Source: an uncultured Oscillospiraceae bacterium
GTDB lineage: Bacteria > Bacillota > Clostridia > Oscillospirales > Ruminococcaceae
DNA: 64,000 bases
Direction of reading: 5' to 3'
Assembly: GCA_902490585.1 (NCBI GenBank)
Contig: CABUEI010000002.1
Location: forward strand, 1 to 64,000
Part shown: in pieces, positions 40,352 through 49,398 of the stretch
Position numbering within the stretch: position 1 is the stretch's first letter
Layout of the letters: each line of letters opens with the position of its first letter
Notes under the pieces: model-generated
The model's input: the letters and a program-made list of their open reading frames with translations, nothing else
Databases searched by the model: none
What the model was told of the DNA's origin: nothing
Made by a program: the position numbers and the translations under genes

Positions 40352-41305
40352 TCACTTTTCCATGTCTGAAATATTTCTCATCATCACAGCCGCCGCATAC
40401 TCAGCCGTCATGCAACCGCCGTCGGCTATACCTTCTTTCCGTGCGTCCGTGCCAACTGCGTAAACATCAAGGTCGGCTCCTCCGTGCAGGCATTGAGTTA
40501 CCGCTATTGCCTTTGCGCCGTTCGCTATAACTTTACCGAGCACCGTTCTCACCTTTTCGGGCATCCCGCCTGCCCCGTAACAACGGATAACAAATCCCCT
40601 TATTCCTGCGCCGTACAGCAAAGTGATTATATCGGAGCTGAATGACGGGTGCATACTTAGTATTGCAATCTTTCCGTCCGCCTTGCAAAGTGAGCTGTCA
40701 TAACTGTAACTTCCGTGGTTTTCGCCCAACTGTTCAACATTCGGGAATGTCACGCCGTCGTTTGCAATTTTCCCCTCGTTCCCTGTTGCCGAACGGAAAG
40801 CATCGTCCGAAACCGTATCAATCTTTGTGCAGTCGCACCCTCTCAGGACACGACCGCCGAAGACAACAAATATTCCGCCTGCCAAAGCCTTGTCCAAAGC
40901 GACAAAAGCATCGGCAAAATTTTTCGGTGCATCGCTGTCTTTGTCAAAGAAAGGTCGCTGTGAACCCGTAAGCACAACCGGTATCGGCGGATTTTCTATC
41001 ATTGCCGACAGCGTTGCGGCAGTATACGCCATGGTATCCGTCCCATGCGTTACAACAATACCGTCGTATTTTCTTATATTTTCGTCAATCGTATCGCCTA
41101 TACATTTGTGATCGGCTGTTGTCATATCACTGCTGTCAATATTCATCAGCACAAGCGGCGTAACGTCATATTTCCGGCTTATCTCCGGCATCAGCGAAAG
41201 TATCTTTTCCGCCTGCTCTTTGCTTGAACACGGTGCCAGTCCGCTTTCGGTGGCGGCACACGAGAAAGTTCCGCCCGTCAGAATCCATAAAATCCTCTTT
41301 TTCAT
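40352..41305 (-). CDS. L-asparaginase (type I-like)
   Basis: 317 residues. The first catalytic Thr is in ILTGGTFSCA, and the second motif is VVTHGTDTMAYTAATLS with the Thr-Asp pair. SGLAPCSSKEQAEKIL and VLTGSQRPFF are also typical. No signal peptide is seen, so it is probably the cytoplasmic enzyme converting asparagine to aspartate and ammonia. The usual TGGTI reads TGGTF. The 182-base gap to the RpiR gene shows no strong signal. Confidence 0.9.
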   Translation of the reverse strand: MKKRILWILTGGTFSCAATESGLAPCSSKEQAEKILSLMPEISRKYDVTPLVLMNIDSSDMTTADHKCIGDTIDENIRKYDGIVVTHGTDTMAYTAATLSAMIENPPIPVVLTGSQRPFFDKDSDAPKNFADAFVALDKALAGGIFVVFGGRVLRGCDCTKIDTVSDDAFRSATGNEGKIANDGVTFPNVEQLGENHGSYSYDSSLCKADGKIAILSMHPSFSSDIITLLYGAGIRGFVIRCYGAGGMPEKVRTVLGKVIANGAKAIAVTQCLHGGADLDVYAVGTDARKEGIADGGCMTAEYAAAVMMRNISDMEK

Positions 41306-41419
41306 ACAACCGCTCCTTTGCTGTCATTGCTGATATTATACACCCCTGAGCCGATTTATACAAGCCGATTTTACCGCATTATATGAAGTGTGCTGTCGCA
41401 CTGCGTCCGAGAACGTTTT

Positions 41420-41475
41420 AACACGGTTTATACACGCCGTTTTAACTTGACGGCGTGTATAAACCGTGTTATAAT
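41420..41475 (+). promoter_or_regulatory. Promoter built into a 20-bp palindrome
   Basis: AACACGGTTTATACACGCCG and its exact complement flank an 11-base centre (41420-41470). TTGACG (41447-41452) begins in the centre, and TATAAT (41470-41475) starts at the last base of the right arm, 17 bp apart. A repressor bound to the palindrome would block this promoter, which drives the RING-finger gene. A cruciform or leader hairpin is the alternative. Confidence 0.7.
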
Positions 41476-41520
41476 ATATTAAATATAGTCACAAAGAAAA
41501 AATCAGATTAAGGATATAAA

Positions 41521-42417
41521 ATGCACGAACAGTTTAAAAACGAAAAATGCGCCGCCTGCGGCATGAAATTTTTTGATGATGAAGATATAGTTGTCTGCCC
41601 CGAATGCGGCGCTCCGTATCACCGTGAATGCTGGGACAGGATAGGCTCTTGCCTGCACTCTGCCGAGCACGGCAGTTACGAATGGAAAAGCGACAACGAG
41701 GAACTTCGTGAACACCTTGAAAATATAGAGCACGCCGAAAATATAAAGCATGAAACTACCGAGGACGGTTTTGAGATATTCCATGTTGACAGTTATGACG
41801 AGTACCGTGAAATAATGGATAAGAAACTGCTTGAGCAGGAAAAAGACTTTGACGATATAGACGGGGTAACCGCACAGGAATTGCTCAAATTTGTCGGCAA
41901 GAACGGGTATTACTATCTGCCGGTATTCAACGATATGCGTAAAAACAACAAGTCGATGAAACTGAACTTTGCCGCTTTTCTCTTCTTCCCCATTCACTGT
42001 TTCTACCGCAGGATGAACTTCTTCGGAGTTGTCATGATGTTCCTTCTGTTCCTTACGACAGAAGCCAAGATACTCCTCAGTCACTTTGCCGATGAACTCG
42101 GATTTTCGGACAACACTTTACTGACCGCATATATTATAACCACCGCCGTTTCACTCGCTTTGAACATTTTTGTCCTGATGTTCTTTAACTATTTCTATCT
42201 GAAAGTGTCGGTCAAAAAGATAAAAATGATAAAACAGCACTATTCAAACGAAAGCTATGACCGTATACTCGCAAGAATAGAGGCGGCGGGAAAGCCCGGC
42301 ATACTCTATGCGGTGGCATTTTCTTTCTGCTCCGCTATCGCAATAGTACTCGTATTCCAGCTGATAAACAACGCTTTCGGCATAGGCAACACCCTTGTCA
42401 GCTCTTTACTGGGCTGA
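41521..42417 (+). CDS. Prokaryotic RING-finger membrane protein
   Basis: 298 residues. The N-terminus holds a RING/PHD-like zinc site: Cys10, Cys13, Cys26, Cys29, His34, Cys37 (CAACG, CPECG, YHRECW), matching the Prok-RING family. A charged helical region (about 55-130) follows, then four hydrophobic segments in the C-terminal half (starting near FAAFLFFPIHCFYRR), resembling DUF2628-type membrane parts. Cellular role unknown; a ubiquitin-like function is not implied. The gene follows a palindromic promoter and precedes a large membrane protein by 37 bases. Confidence 0.75.
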   Translation: MHEQFKNEKCAACGMKFFDDEDIVVCPECGAPYHRECWDRIGSCLHSAEHGSYEWKSDNEELREHLENIEHAENIKHETTEDGFEIFHVDSYDEYREIMDKKLLEQEKDFDDIDGVTAQELLKFVGKNGYYYLPVFNDMRKNNKSMKLNFAAFLFFPIHCFYRRMNFFGVVMMFLLFLTTEAKILLSHFADELGFSDNTLLTAYIITTAVSLALNIFVLMFFNYFYLKVSVKKIKMIKQHYSNESYDRILARIEAAGKPGILYAVAFSFCSAIAIVLVFQLINNAFGIGNTLVSSLLG

Positions 42418-42454
42418 GATCTTATTTTGACTTTATGAAAGGAGGAGCGGCATT

Positions 42455-44272
42455 TTGAGCAGGCTTAAAACATTTTACGGCAAAAAAGGCGAAAAAGGAA
42501 TGTCGCTCCTCGTCTTTTTCGTGTTCTTTATATCCGGCTCTGCGCTGGGTATGTTCATGCAGACCGCCTCTCTCGAGGAAGAATTCACGGGTGCGGCGGC
42601 AGCTGCCGCATTTTTAGGCAGGGACTGGACGGGTGTTATGTCACCGGTCGGCAGTATAAGCGGATTTTTAAGAGGTATTCCTTACCTGCCCACCATGCTC
42701 TGCCCCGACCCCGTTTTACAGTATAAGCTGTTCATGCTCATTAACTCTGCGGCTTATGCGCTTATCCCGCTTGCCGCTTTCCGCCTTACCGACAAGCTCG
42801 GCGTTGAGAAACTGTGGCAAAGGCTTCTTGCTACAGCCCTGTGCGGAATTTTCCCATCAATGCTTATTTATTCGCACTATCTGCTGTCTGAACCGCTTTC
42901 GGCAGTGTTCGTATGGCTCTTATTGCTTGTCATATTCAGAGGTGAAAAAGAGGGCGACAGAAAAGCCGGCAACTTCTTTGCGTCTGTTATCGCAGGACTT
43001 CTTACCGCAGGCGCATATTTCCTGTCATCTGCGTGTATCGGCGTTTTCCTTGCAGTGTGCCTTTACTGCCTTTATGTAAAGCTTACCGGCGCTAAAAAAA
43101 GCATATACTTCAGCACTTATGCGGTAACCTTTATACTGCTGTTTGCCGCTGATATAATACTTACATGGCTCACAAGGGATATGTACGATTACTCGGGCGG
43201 TATAGTCCAGTCGTTGCTGAGCTCGGTCGATGCGCTGTCAAACGGCAGTGCGACGCTTTTCACGCTTATCGGCGGACGGCTGTACTATTTCATAACATCG
43301 TCATGGGGGCTCGGCGGCGCAGGCGTGACATTCGTTGTGATTGCTTTTGTAAGCTTCATCCGCTGTAAACGCCGTAAAGAAGAACAGTATTATGACGAAA
43401 GATTCGTTTCTCTCGGTGCACTATGCACATTTATGCTCATTCTTACAATTCCCGTTGACGCTTTTCTCAAGATCGGCGGTAATATATCGGCACAGGACAC
43501 CGTATTCGGTGCAACCACTGTTTTTGCCGTAACAATCCCGTTTGTTCTGCTGTTTTTCAGCTATATTTTTGTTTACGGCATAAGCTATACAAGACTGCTT
43601 CTCAGTGTAACAGGCAACGGATTTGCGGCTACTTTAGCACTTCTTATGTACAACTGTGCACAATCCGGCGGTCAGATAATCAGTAACGTGATGACACCGG
43701 GAATTTCTTCCATGCTTATTGGCTGTGATGCTTCTTCCGGACTTACAAATTCCGATATGCTTTATCCTATATGCCTTTTATTTACAGTTTTTGCGGCGGC
43801 AGTTCCTGTAGTATGCTGTACAAAAATCCGTGCTTCAGGAATAACCGCTTTTATATTCACCGGCGTTATCATATACGCAAGTATATCCTCTGCGGCAAGC
43901 GGACTGTTCGGCTATGCGGAGGAAAGCCGTGAAAATGTTTCAGATACGCTTAAAATCAACCAATGTATCGCCGATTATTCGGGCGGCACCGAAAACAAGA
44001 CCATTATCGTCTACGACAACGACCGCATGACTGCCATGAGTATTCAGTACTACAACCAGTCATCAACGGTAAAATATATAAAGGAAGGCGGAACCCTGCC
44101 GACAGACTGTTATGTTGTCAGCTCCGATTCCGTAAAGGTAAACGGTGCGTGCGTACTTATAGGCCGTATAAACGATATCAACGTATACGCCATAGGTAAG
44201 AACGCAACAAGGCATGACGGCAACGAACCGCCCGAAAAGCCCGAACCCGACGACCTTCCCGAAAGTGAATAA
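42455..44272 (+). CDS. Large multi-pass membrane protein of unknown function
   Basis: 605 residues starting at TTG, supported by AAAGGAGGAG 7 bases upstream. About a dozen hydrophobic helices cover residues 15-500, with long loops resembling GT-C fold glycosyltransferases (PMLCPDPVLQYKLFMLINSA, YSHYLLSEPLSAVFVWLLLL), but I see no diagnostic DD/DE catalytic motif that I would rely on. The last 100 residues are soluble (VSDTLKINQCIADYSGGTEN, then KTIIVYDND), ending in an acidic Pro-rich tail. It lies between the RING-finger gene and ktrB; the link is unclear. Confidence 0.65.
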   Translation: MSRLKTFYGKKGEKGMSLLVFFVFFISGSALGMFMQTASLEEEFTGAAAAAAFLGRDWTGVMSPVGSISGFLRGIPYLPTMLCPDPVLQYKLFMLINSAAYALIPLAAFRLTDKLGVEKLWQRLLATALCGIFPSMLIYSHYLLSEPLSAVFVWLLLLVIFRGEKEGDRKAGNFFASVIAGLLTAGAYFLSSACIGVFLAVCLYCLYVKLTGAKKSIYFSTYAVTFILLFAADIILTWLTRDMYDYSGGIVQSLLSSVDALSNGSATLFTLIGGRLYYFITSSWGLGGAGVTFVVIAFVSFIRCKRRKEEQYYDERFVSLGALCTFMLILTIPVDAFLKIGGNISAQDTVFGATTVFAVTIPFVLLFFSYIFVYGISYTRLLLSVTGNGFAATLALLMYNCAQSGGQIISNVMTPGISSMLIGCDASSGLTNSDMLYPICLLFTVFAAAVPVVCCTKIRASGITAFIFTGVIIYASISSAASGLFGYAEESRENVSDTLKINQCIADYSGGTENKTIIVYDNDRMTAMSIQYYNQSSTVKYIKEGGTLPTDCYVVSSDSVKVNGACVLIGRINDINVYAIGKNATRHDGNEPPEKPEPDDLPESE

Positions 44273-44307
44273 TACAATGCAAATGCTAAGGAGAGAAAAA
44301 ATCAAAA

Positions 44308-45672
44308 ATGCCTAAACTGAAAAAGAAAACCCGACAGATGCAACCGTCAAGATTGCTCGTCCTCGGATTTTCCGTAATAATACTGGCAGGTGCCGCACTT
44401 CTTTTCCTGCCTATATCTTCAAGAAACGGTCAGTTCAGCAATTTTATCGACTGTCTGTTCACCGCGACGAGTGCAACCTGCGTGACCGGTATAACCATAT
44501 TCGATACTTATAACTATTTCAACGGCTTCGGACAGGGTGTAATCCTCGCTCTGATACAGGTCGGCGGTCTCGGATTTCTGACATTGGTTACATTCATCAA
44601 CCTTATCCTCGGAAAGAAACTCGGCTGGTCAACCGTAAAGATCGCCGCAAGCGACCTTACCGACAACGCCCTTGAAACCACACCGAAAAGACTTTTCTAT
44701 GAAATTGTCCTTTACTCGTTTGCCATCGAATTTGTCGGCGCTGTCATACTTTCGTTTGTCTTCGTTCCCGACTTCGGCGCACTCGGAGTTTTTGAAGCGG
44801 TATTCCTGTCCGTTTCCGCTTTCTGCAACGCAGGATTTGACTTGCTCACAGCAACACCCGGAGCTGTGGGACTCAGCGAATATACAAATAACCCTTTAGT
44901 TATGATAACTCTCATTGTGCTTATAACGACCGGAGGTCTGGGCTTTATCGTATGGCGAAACATAAGACATTATAACAAAACAAAACGTCTACTTCTCCAT
45001 ACAAAGCTGGTTCTTATAATGGCCGCAGTTATGCTGCTTGTCGGCGCGGCTATAATATTTATAGTAGAATTCGGAAATCAGGACACGCTCGGACAGATGC
45101 CCGTAGGAGAAAAAATTCTCACATCTATATTCTTAAGCGCAAGCTCCCGTACCGCAGGCTTCCCCTGCTTTGATATGAACGATCTTATGCCCTTTACAAA
45201 AATAATTATCACCATCCTTATGTTCATCGGTGCCGCTCCTGCATCCACAGCAGGCGGTATCAAGATAACGACCGTCGCACTTGTCGTTTGTACGGTTATA
45301 TCCGTACTCAAGGGCAGAGAAGATACCTATCTCATGGGTCACAGAATTAAGCGTGACGCAATTTACAAAACGTTCACCGTAATAGTTCTGTCACTTGCTC
45401 TTATCGCTCTTTCGTTCACGGGAATACTCATGTGCTGTGAGGGTATGTCGCTACAGAAAACTATATTCGAGGTAGTTTCCGCATTCTCGACAACAGGTTT
45501 CTCTGTAGGTGCGTCCGCAGAGATGAATGTCCCCGCAAAACTGATAATGGTATTCACCATGCTCGCAGGAAGAATCGGTCCCGTAACGCTTATGACCTCT
45601 CTTATAATAAGAAAAAATCACAACTCGGGCAAGAACAGGATTCTCCCCGAGGGAAATATACTGGTGGGCTGA
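44308..45672 (+). CDS. ktrB: TrkH/KtrB-family potassium uptake protein
   Basis: 454 residues, close to KtrB. Four pore repeats carry filter-like motifs: SATCVTGITIFDT, SAFCNAGFDL, SSRTAGFPCFDM and SAFSTTGFSVGA, each with the conserved Gly. KtrB forms the K+ channel of Ktr systems gated by a KtrA ring with NAD/ATP; no ktrA lies beside it. The gene is followed after one base by trmN6. Confidence 0.92.
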   Translation: MPKLKKKTRQMQPSRLLVLGFSVIILAGAALLFLPISSRNGQFSNFIDCLFTATSATCVTGITIFDTYNYFNGFGQGVILALIQVGGLGFLTLVTFINLILGKKLGWSTVKIAASDLTDNALETTPKRLFYEIVLYSFAIEFVGAVILSFVFVPDFGALGVFEAVFLSVSAFCNAGFDLLTATPGAVGLSEYTNNPLVMITLIVLITTGGLGFIVWRNIRHYNKTKRLLLHTKLVLIMAAVMLLVGAAIIFIVEFGNQDTLGQMPVGEKILTSIFLSASSRTAGFPCFDMNDLMPFTKIIITILMFIGAAPASTAGGIKITTVALVVCTVISVLKGREDTYLMGHRIKRDAIYKTFTVIVLSLALIALSFTGILMCCEGMSLQKTIFEVVSAFSTTGFSVGASAEMNVPAKLIMVFTMLAGRIGPVTLMTSLIIRKNHNSGKNRILPEGNILVG

Positions 45673-45673
45673 T

Positions 45674-46411
45674 ATGGCAGAAAATTTTGAGAGCTTTGAT
45701 CTTTCCGGTACAAAGATATATGTTTCCGAAGATCACAGATTCGGTACGGACGCATTTCTGCTTGCGGATTTTGCCGACCCTGCACCGCATCATAAGGTGT
45801 GCGACCTTTGTACAGGCTGCGGCATAATTCCGCTGATTATGTGCAGAAATATTACAAAAAAGCCACCGAAAGAGATATACGGCATTGAGATAATGCCTGA
45901 GGCGGTAGAACTGTTCAATAAAAGCGTTGCCGAAAACAATCTTTCGGATATCGTAAAGCCCGTGCTGTGCGACCTTAAAAATCCGCATGGCGTACCCCGT
46001 GAATATTTCGATATAGTAACGGTAAATCCGCCGTACTGGAAAAAAGGCTCGGGTGAAGAACGTCTGTCCGATGTACAGGCGGCGGCACGGCATGAGATAC
46101 TGTGCGACATTGACGATGTTATGAAAACCTCGGCTTCTCTTTTGAAATACGGCGGAAGTCTTAAAATCTGCCAGATACCGCTTCGCCTTGCAGATGTTAT
46201 CTGCTCGATGCGTGAACACGGAATTGAGCCGAAGGTCATGCGTAATGTGGTGAACCGCAAGGGCGGAAAGCCGTGGCTTGTGCTTATAAGCGGTAAAAAG
46301 GGCGGTAAACCCGGAATGGAGATACTCCCTGACTTTGAGGTTTACGGCGATGACGGCTACAGCAACGAAATGAACAAAATCTACTACGGCACGAAAATGC
46401 AGAAAGGCTGA
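45674..46411 (+). CDS. trmN6: tRNA1(Val) adenine-37 N6-methyltransferase family
   Basis: 245 residues with an N-terminal segment HRFGTDAFLLADF, the SAM-binding VCDLCTGCGIIPLIM and the catalytic NPPY motif in IVTVNPPYWKKGSG. These match the TrmN6/YfiC family, which methylates adenine 37 of tRNA-Val. Many Firmicutes encode it next to rsmI, as here (8 bases apart). It is the middle of a run of RNA-modifying genes. Substrate by homology. Confidence 0.9.
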   Translation: MAENFESFDLSGTKIYVSEDHRFGTDAFLLADFADPAPHHKVCDLCTGCGIIPLIMCRNITKKPPKEIYGIEIMPEAVELFNKSVAENNLSDIVKPVLCDLKNPHGVPREYFDIVTVNPPYWKKGSGEERLSDVQAAARHEILCDIDDVMKTSASLLKYGGSLKICQIPLRLADVICSMREHGIEPKVMRNVVNRKGGKPWLVLISGKKGGKPGMEILPDFEVYGDDGYSNEMNKIYYGTKMQKG

Positions 46412-46419
46412 CACGATAC

Positions 46420-47250
46420 ATGGCAGGAAAACTATATATAGTCGGCACTCCGATAGGAAATCTGTCGGACTTGTCGCCGAGAGCGGTTGAAACGCTCGGC
46501 AAGGTTGATTTTATTGCCGCAGAAGATACAAGAGTAACGCAGAAACTGCTGACACACTTTTCGATAAGCAAGCCTATGGTGAGCTATCACAAATTCAGCG
46601 GTAACAAGCGTGGCGAAGATATAACAGCCCGTCTGCTTGACGGCGAAACCTGTGCTATAGTAACCGACGCAGGTATGCCGTGCATATCAGACCCGGGCGA
46701 AGAACTTGTACGGGAGTGCCATGAACACGGTGTTGAAATAGAAAGCGTACCCGGTCCGAGTGCCGCAATAACAGCACTTTGTATGAGCGGACTTGATACC
46801 TCACGTTTCAGCTTTGAGGGCTTTTTAAGCGTTACAAAGAAACAGCGTGACGAACATCTTGACGAAATCAAGGACTTTTCAAGAACGCTTATATTCTACG
46901 AAGCACCGCACAAACTGAAAAACACGCTTGACGACTTGTACAGGGTTCTCGGCGACAGACAGATAGCCCTTTGCAGAGAGCTTACAAAGATACATGAAGA
47001 AGTAATCAAGGGTACTATCTCCGACATGATAGAACGTTACAGGGAGCTTACGCCGAGGGGTGAATACGTCCTTGTAGTAGAGGGAAAACCAAAGGTAAAG
47101 GAAAACGAGGATATAACACTTTCCGATGCCGCCGTTATGGCAAAAGAACTGGTTGACGGCGGAATAAAGCCGTCCGACGCCTGCAAGCAGATAGCTGGAA
47201 AAACCCCGTTCTCAAAGTCGGAGATTTATAAAGAATATCTTAATATGTAA
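46420..47250 (+). CDS. rsmI: 16S rRNA 2'-O-ribose C1402 methyltransferase
   Basis: 276 residues, typical. The tetrapyrrole methylase fold shows LYIVGTPIGNLSDLSPRAVE, AAEDTRVTQKLL, VTDAGMPCISDPGEEL, and EAPHKLKNTLDDL. RsmI methylates C1402 in the ribosomal decoding centre. It starts 8 bases after trmN6 in the same transcription unit. Confidence 0.96.
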   Translation: MAGKLYIVGTPIGNLSDLSPRAVETLGKVDFIAAEDTRVTQKLLTHFSISKPMVSYHKFSGNKRGEDITARLLDGETCAIVTDAGMPCISDPGEELVRECHEHGVEIESVPGPSAAITALCMSGLDTSRFSFEGFLSVTKKQRDEHLDEIKDFSRTLIFYEAPHKLKNTLDDLYRVLGDRQIALCRELTKIHEEVIKGTISDMIERYRELTPRGEYVLVVEGKPKVKENEDITLSDAAVMAKELVDGGIKPSDACKQIAGKTPFSKSEIYKEYLNM

Positions 47251-47295
47251 AACTGCCGTTATGGCTTAAATCATACACTGAAAGGAAGAATAACC

Positions 47296-47448
47296 ATGGA
47301 AGAAAAGAAGAAAAGAAACTACGTTATCCCCGTTATCGGCGCACTCGTTGCAGTAGTAGCCTGCGTTGCCTATATCGTTATGAAGTTTACACAGCAACAA
47401 CAGCTTGAGGACAAGTGGAGCGAATATGACGACTGCGGTTGGATGTAA
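47296..47448 (+). CDS. Small single-pass membrane protein, 50 residues
   Basis: MEEKKKRNYV starts a short basic head, then one membrane helix (IPVIGALVAVVACVAYIVMK) and a polar acidic tail ending EYDDCGWM. AAAGGAAG lies upstream. It follows rsmI by 45 bases and precedes the SCIFF promoter. Not recognised; its size, ribosome site and clean helix support a real microprotein. Confidence 0.55.
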   Translation: MEEKKKRNYVIPVIGALVAVVACVAYIVMKFTQQQQLEDKWSEYDDCGWM

Positions 47449-47464
47449 TTTTTCAAAATAACTA

Positions 47465-47493
47465 TTGAAATTTCCGTATCTTTATGATACAAT
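47465..47493 (+). promoter_or_regulatory. Promoter of the SCIFF peptide gene
   Basis: TTGAAA (47465-47470) and TACAAT (47488-47493) with 17 bp between, 30 bases before the start codon. Confidence 0.7.
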
Positions 47494-47523
47494 TAGAATG
47501 ATAACATAAACGGAGGTGTTTTT

Positions 47524-47670
47524 ATGAAGCACATTAAGACAGTTAACAAGGCTAACCTCAAGGAAACAGCTGCTAAGGGCGGCTGCGGAAGATGCCAGAC
47601 TTCATGCCAGTCAGCTTGTAAGACAAGCTGCACAGTAGCAAACCAGAAGTGCGAGGCTTTAAACAAGTAA
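47524..47670 (+). CDS. scfA: SCIFF ranthipeptide precursor (six-cysteine peptide)
   Basis: 48 residues, MKHIKTVNKANLKETAAKGG then six Cys at 21, 24, 28, 32, 36 and 43 within a short C-terminal core (CGRCQTSCQSACKTSC). This is the SCIFF family, conserved across Clostridia and modified by a radical SAM enzyme that forms thioether links from Cys to residues further along; products are proposed to act in cell signalling. GGAGG precedes the ATG. The maturase gene follows at 47979, separated by a terminator pair and repeat copy E. Confidence 0.95.
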   Translation: MKHIKTVNKANLKETAAKGGCGRCQTSCQSACKTSCTVANQKCEALNK

Positions 47671-47696
47671 GCCACGGGTAAGAGAAAAGCTTTGAA

Positions 47697-47731
47697 AGCT
47701 CCCGAACAAAAACGGGAGCTTTTGGCTTGTT
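47697..47731 (+). terminator. scfA terminator stem-loop, left copy
   Basis: AGCTCCCGAACAAAAACGGG closes with AGCT and is followed by TTTTGGCTTGTT. The same stem with one base change and one base fewer in the loop occurs at 47897-47930. Confidence 0.8.
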
Positions 47732-47896
47732 CTGTTTCTGTTTTACAGCAAGGGACATGAGGTAACACCCACCCCTTGCCCCTCCCGGACGGGAGGGGAG
47801 AAATTATCCGGGGACTGCCGTCCCCTTATGCCCCTGCTTTTCAGGCAGACAAGGCAATGTTTTTTTGTAAAACATAAGAAACGCAGAACAAGTTTA
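47732..47896 (+). repeat. GC-rich hairpin repeat, copy E
   Basis: 165 bp between two near-identical terminator copies. Its inner part has CCCCTCCCGGACGGGAGGGG and GGGGACTGCCGTCCCC. Outer ends are imperfect inverted repeats: TTTCTGTTTTACA on the left and, on the complement of the right end, TTTCTTATGTTTTACA. The sequence is a variant of copies A-D rather than a close copy. It lies between scfA and its maturase gene. Confidence 0.65.
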
Positions 47897-47930
47897 AGCT
47901 CCCGGACAAAACGGGAGCTTTTGGCTTGTT
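47897..47930 (+). terminator. scfA-type terminator stem-loop, right copy
   Basis: AGCTCCCGGACAAAACGGG plus AGCT, followed by TTTTGGCTTGTT. Near-identical to 47697-47731; it now lies 49 bases before the maturase start. Confidence 0.8.
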
Positions 47931-47978
47931 TGAATATTTTGGCGGATAACCGCTTTATATAAGAAAAGGATACAACCA

Positions 47979-49352
47979 ATGAAAGAAATGATACACAAGT
48001 ATGTACAGAACGGTCAGTACATTGTACTTGACGTTTGCAGTGGCGGCGTTCACGTTGTCGATGAGCTGACATATAAGCTCCTTGACTATGTTGCTCCTCC
48101 TTTTGCCGATGTATGTCCCGATGACGTTCTCGCAAAGATGAACGGCTTTGACAAGGAAGAAGTAAAGGAATGTTATCTTGAGCTCAAAGAGCTTTACGAC
48201 GCAAAAATGCTCTTCACAGAGGACGATTATGAGCAGTATGCCGCAATGGCTATGAAAGCTCCTATCAAGGCTATGTGCCTGCACGTTTCACACGACTGCA
48301 ACCTCAGATGCAAATACTGCTTCGCTCAGACAGGCGACTTCGGCGGCGACAGAATGTTAATGAAGCCCGAAACAGCTAAGAAAGCTATGGATTTCCTTAT
48401 AGAGCACAGCGCAAACAGAGAGAACCTCGAGGTTGACTTCTTCGGCGGCGAGCCTTTAATGGCATGGAACACTGTAGTTGAAACCGTAAAGTACGCAAGA
48501 AGCATAGAAAAACAGCACGGCAAGAACTTCCGTTTCACTATAACCACAAACGGTATGCTCCTTGATGATGAAAAGATCGACTATATCAACAAGGAAATGT
48601 CAAACTGCGTATTATCGCTTGACGGCAGAAAAGAAGTCAACGACAATATCCGTCCCACACCGAACGGCAAGGGAAGCTATGATATAATCGTTCCGAAATA
48701 TAAGAAGCTCGTTGCAGGCAGAGGTACAAAGGACTATTATGTAAGAGGTACATTCACAAAGTACAATCTTGACTTTGCAAACGATGTTCTGCACATCAGC
48801 GACCTCGGCTTTGAACAGCTTTCGGTTGAACCTGTTGTAACAGACCCCGAGATGCCTTATGCTATTACAGAGAGCGATCTCCCCACAATCTTTGCGGAAT
48901 ATGACAGACTTGAAAAGCTGATGGAAGAACAGAAGCTTGCTCACAAGCGTAAATTCAATTTCTTCCACTTCATGATAGATTTAAACCAGGGACCCTGTGC
49001 TGTAAAGCGCCTGCGTGGATGTGGCTGCGGTAACGAATATGTCGCAGTTACTCCCGACGGTGATATTTACCCCTGCCACCAGTTCGTAGGAATTGAAGAG
49101 TGGAAGATGGGCGATATCTTCTCAGACAAGATTGATCAGAAGATAAAGGATTATTTTGCAGGAATACATATCTACAGCAAGGAAAACTGCGGTAACTGCT
49201 GGGCAAGATTCTACTGCTCGGGCGGTTGCAACGCTAACAGCTTTATCTATGAGGGTGATGTTAAGAAGCCTCACAAGCTGTCGTGCGAACTCCAGAAGAA
49301 GCGTATCGAATGTGCTATCGCTCTTGCGGCGGCAGGCAAGGACGCTGAATAA
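47979..49352 (+). CDS. scfB: SCIFF radical SAM maturase
   Basis: 457 residues. The N-terminal part (about 1-85) fits a RiPP recognition element. The radical SAM cluster is Cys107, Cys111, Cys114 in HDCNLRCKYCFAQTG, with FFGGEPLMAW downstream. A SPASM region with auxiliary-cluster Cys residues closes the protein (RLRGCGCGNEYVAV, IYPCHQF, KENCGNCWARFYCSGGCNAN). It forms thioether cross-links in the SCIFF peptide encoded just upstream. Expression must pass two terminator stems, which would keep enzyme below peptide levels. Confidence 0.96.
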   Translation: MKEMIHKYVQNGQYIVLDVCSGGVHVVDELTYKLLDYVAPPFADVCPDDVLAKMNGFDKEEVKECYLELKELYDAKMLFTEDDYEQYAAMAMKAPIKAMCLHVSHDCNLRCKYCFAQTGDFGGDRMLMKPETAKKAMDFLIEHSANRENLEVDFFGGEPLMAWNTVVETVKYARSIEKQHGKNFRFTITTNGMLLDDEKIDYINKEMSNCVLSLDGRKEVNDNIRPTPNGKGSYDIIVPKYKKLVAGRGTKDYYVRGTFTKYNLDFANDVLHISDLGFEQLSVEPVVTDPEMPYAITESDLPTIFAEYDRLEKLMEEQKLAHKRKFNFFHFMIDLNQGPCAVKRLRGCGCGNEYVAVTPDGDIYPCHQFVGIEEWKMGDIFSDKIDQKIKDYFAGIHIYSKENCGNCWARFYCSGGCNANSFIYEGDVKKPHKLSCELQKKRIECAIALAAAGKDAE

Positions 49353-49367
49353 TCAAATATAAACCGA

Positions 49368-49392
49368 GGGCGTGACCGATTAAGTCACGCCC
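49368..49392. terminator. Terminator between scfB and the amidohydrolase gene
   Basis: GGGCGTGAC pairs with GTCACGCCC, followed by TTTATTTTATA on the plus strand. It may serve both converging genes. Confidence 0.85.
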
Positions 49393-49398
49393 TTTATT

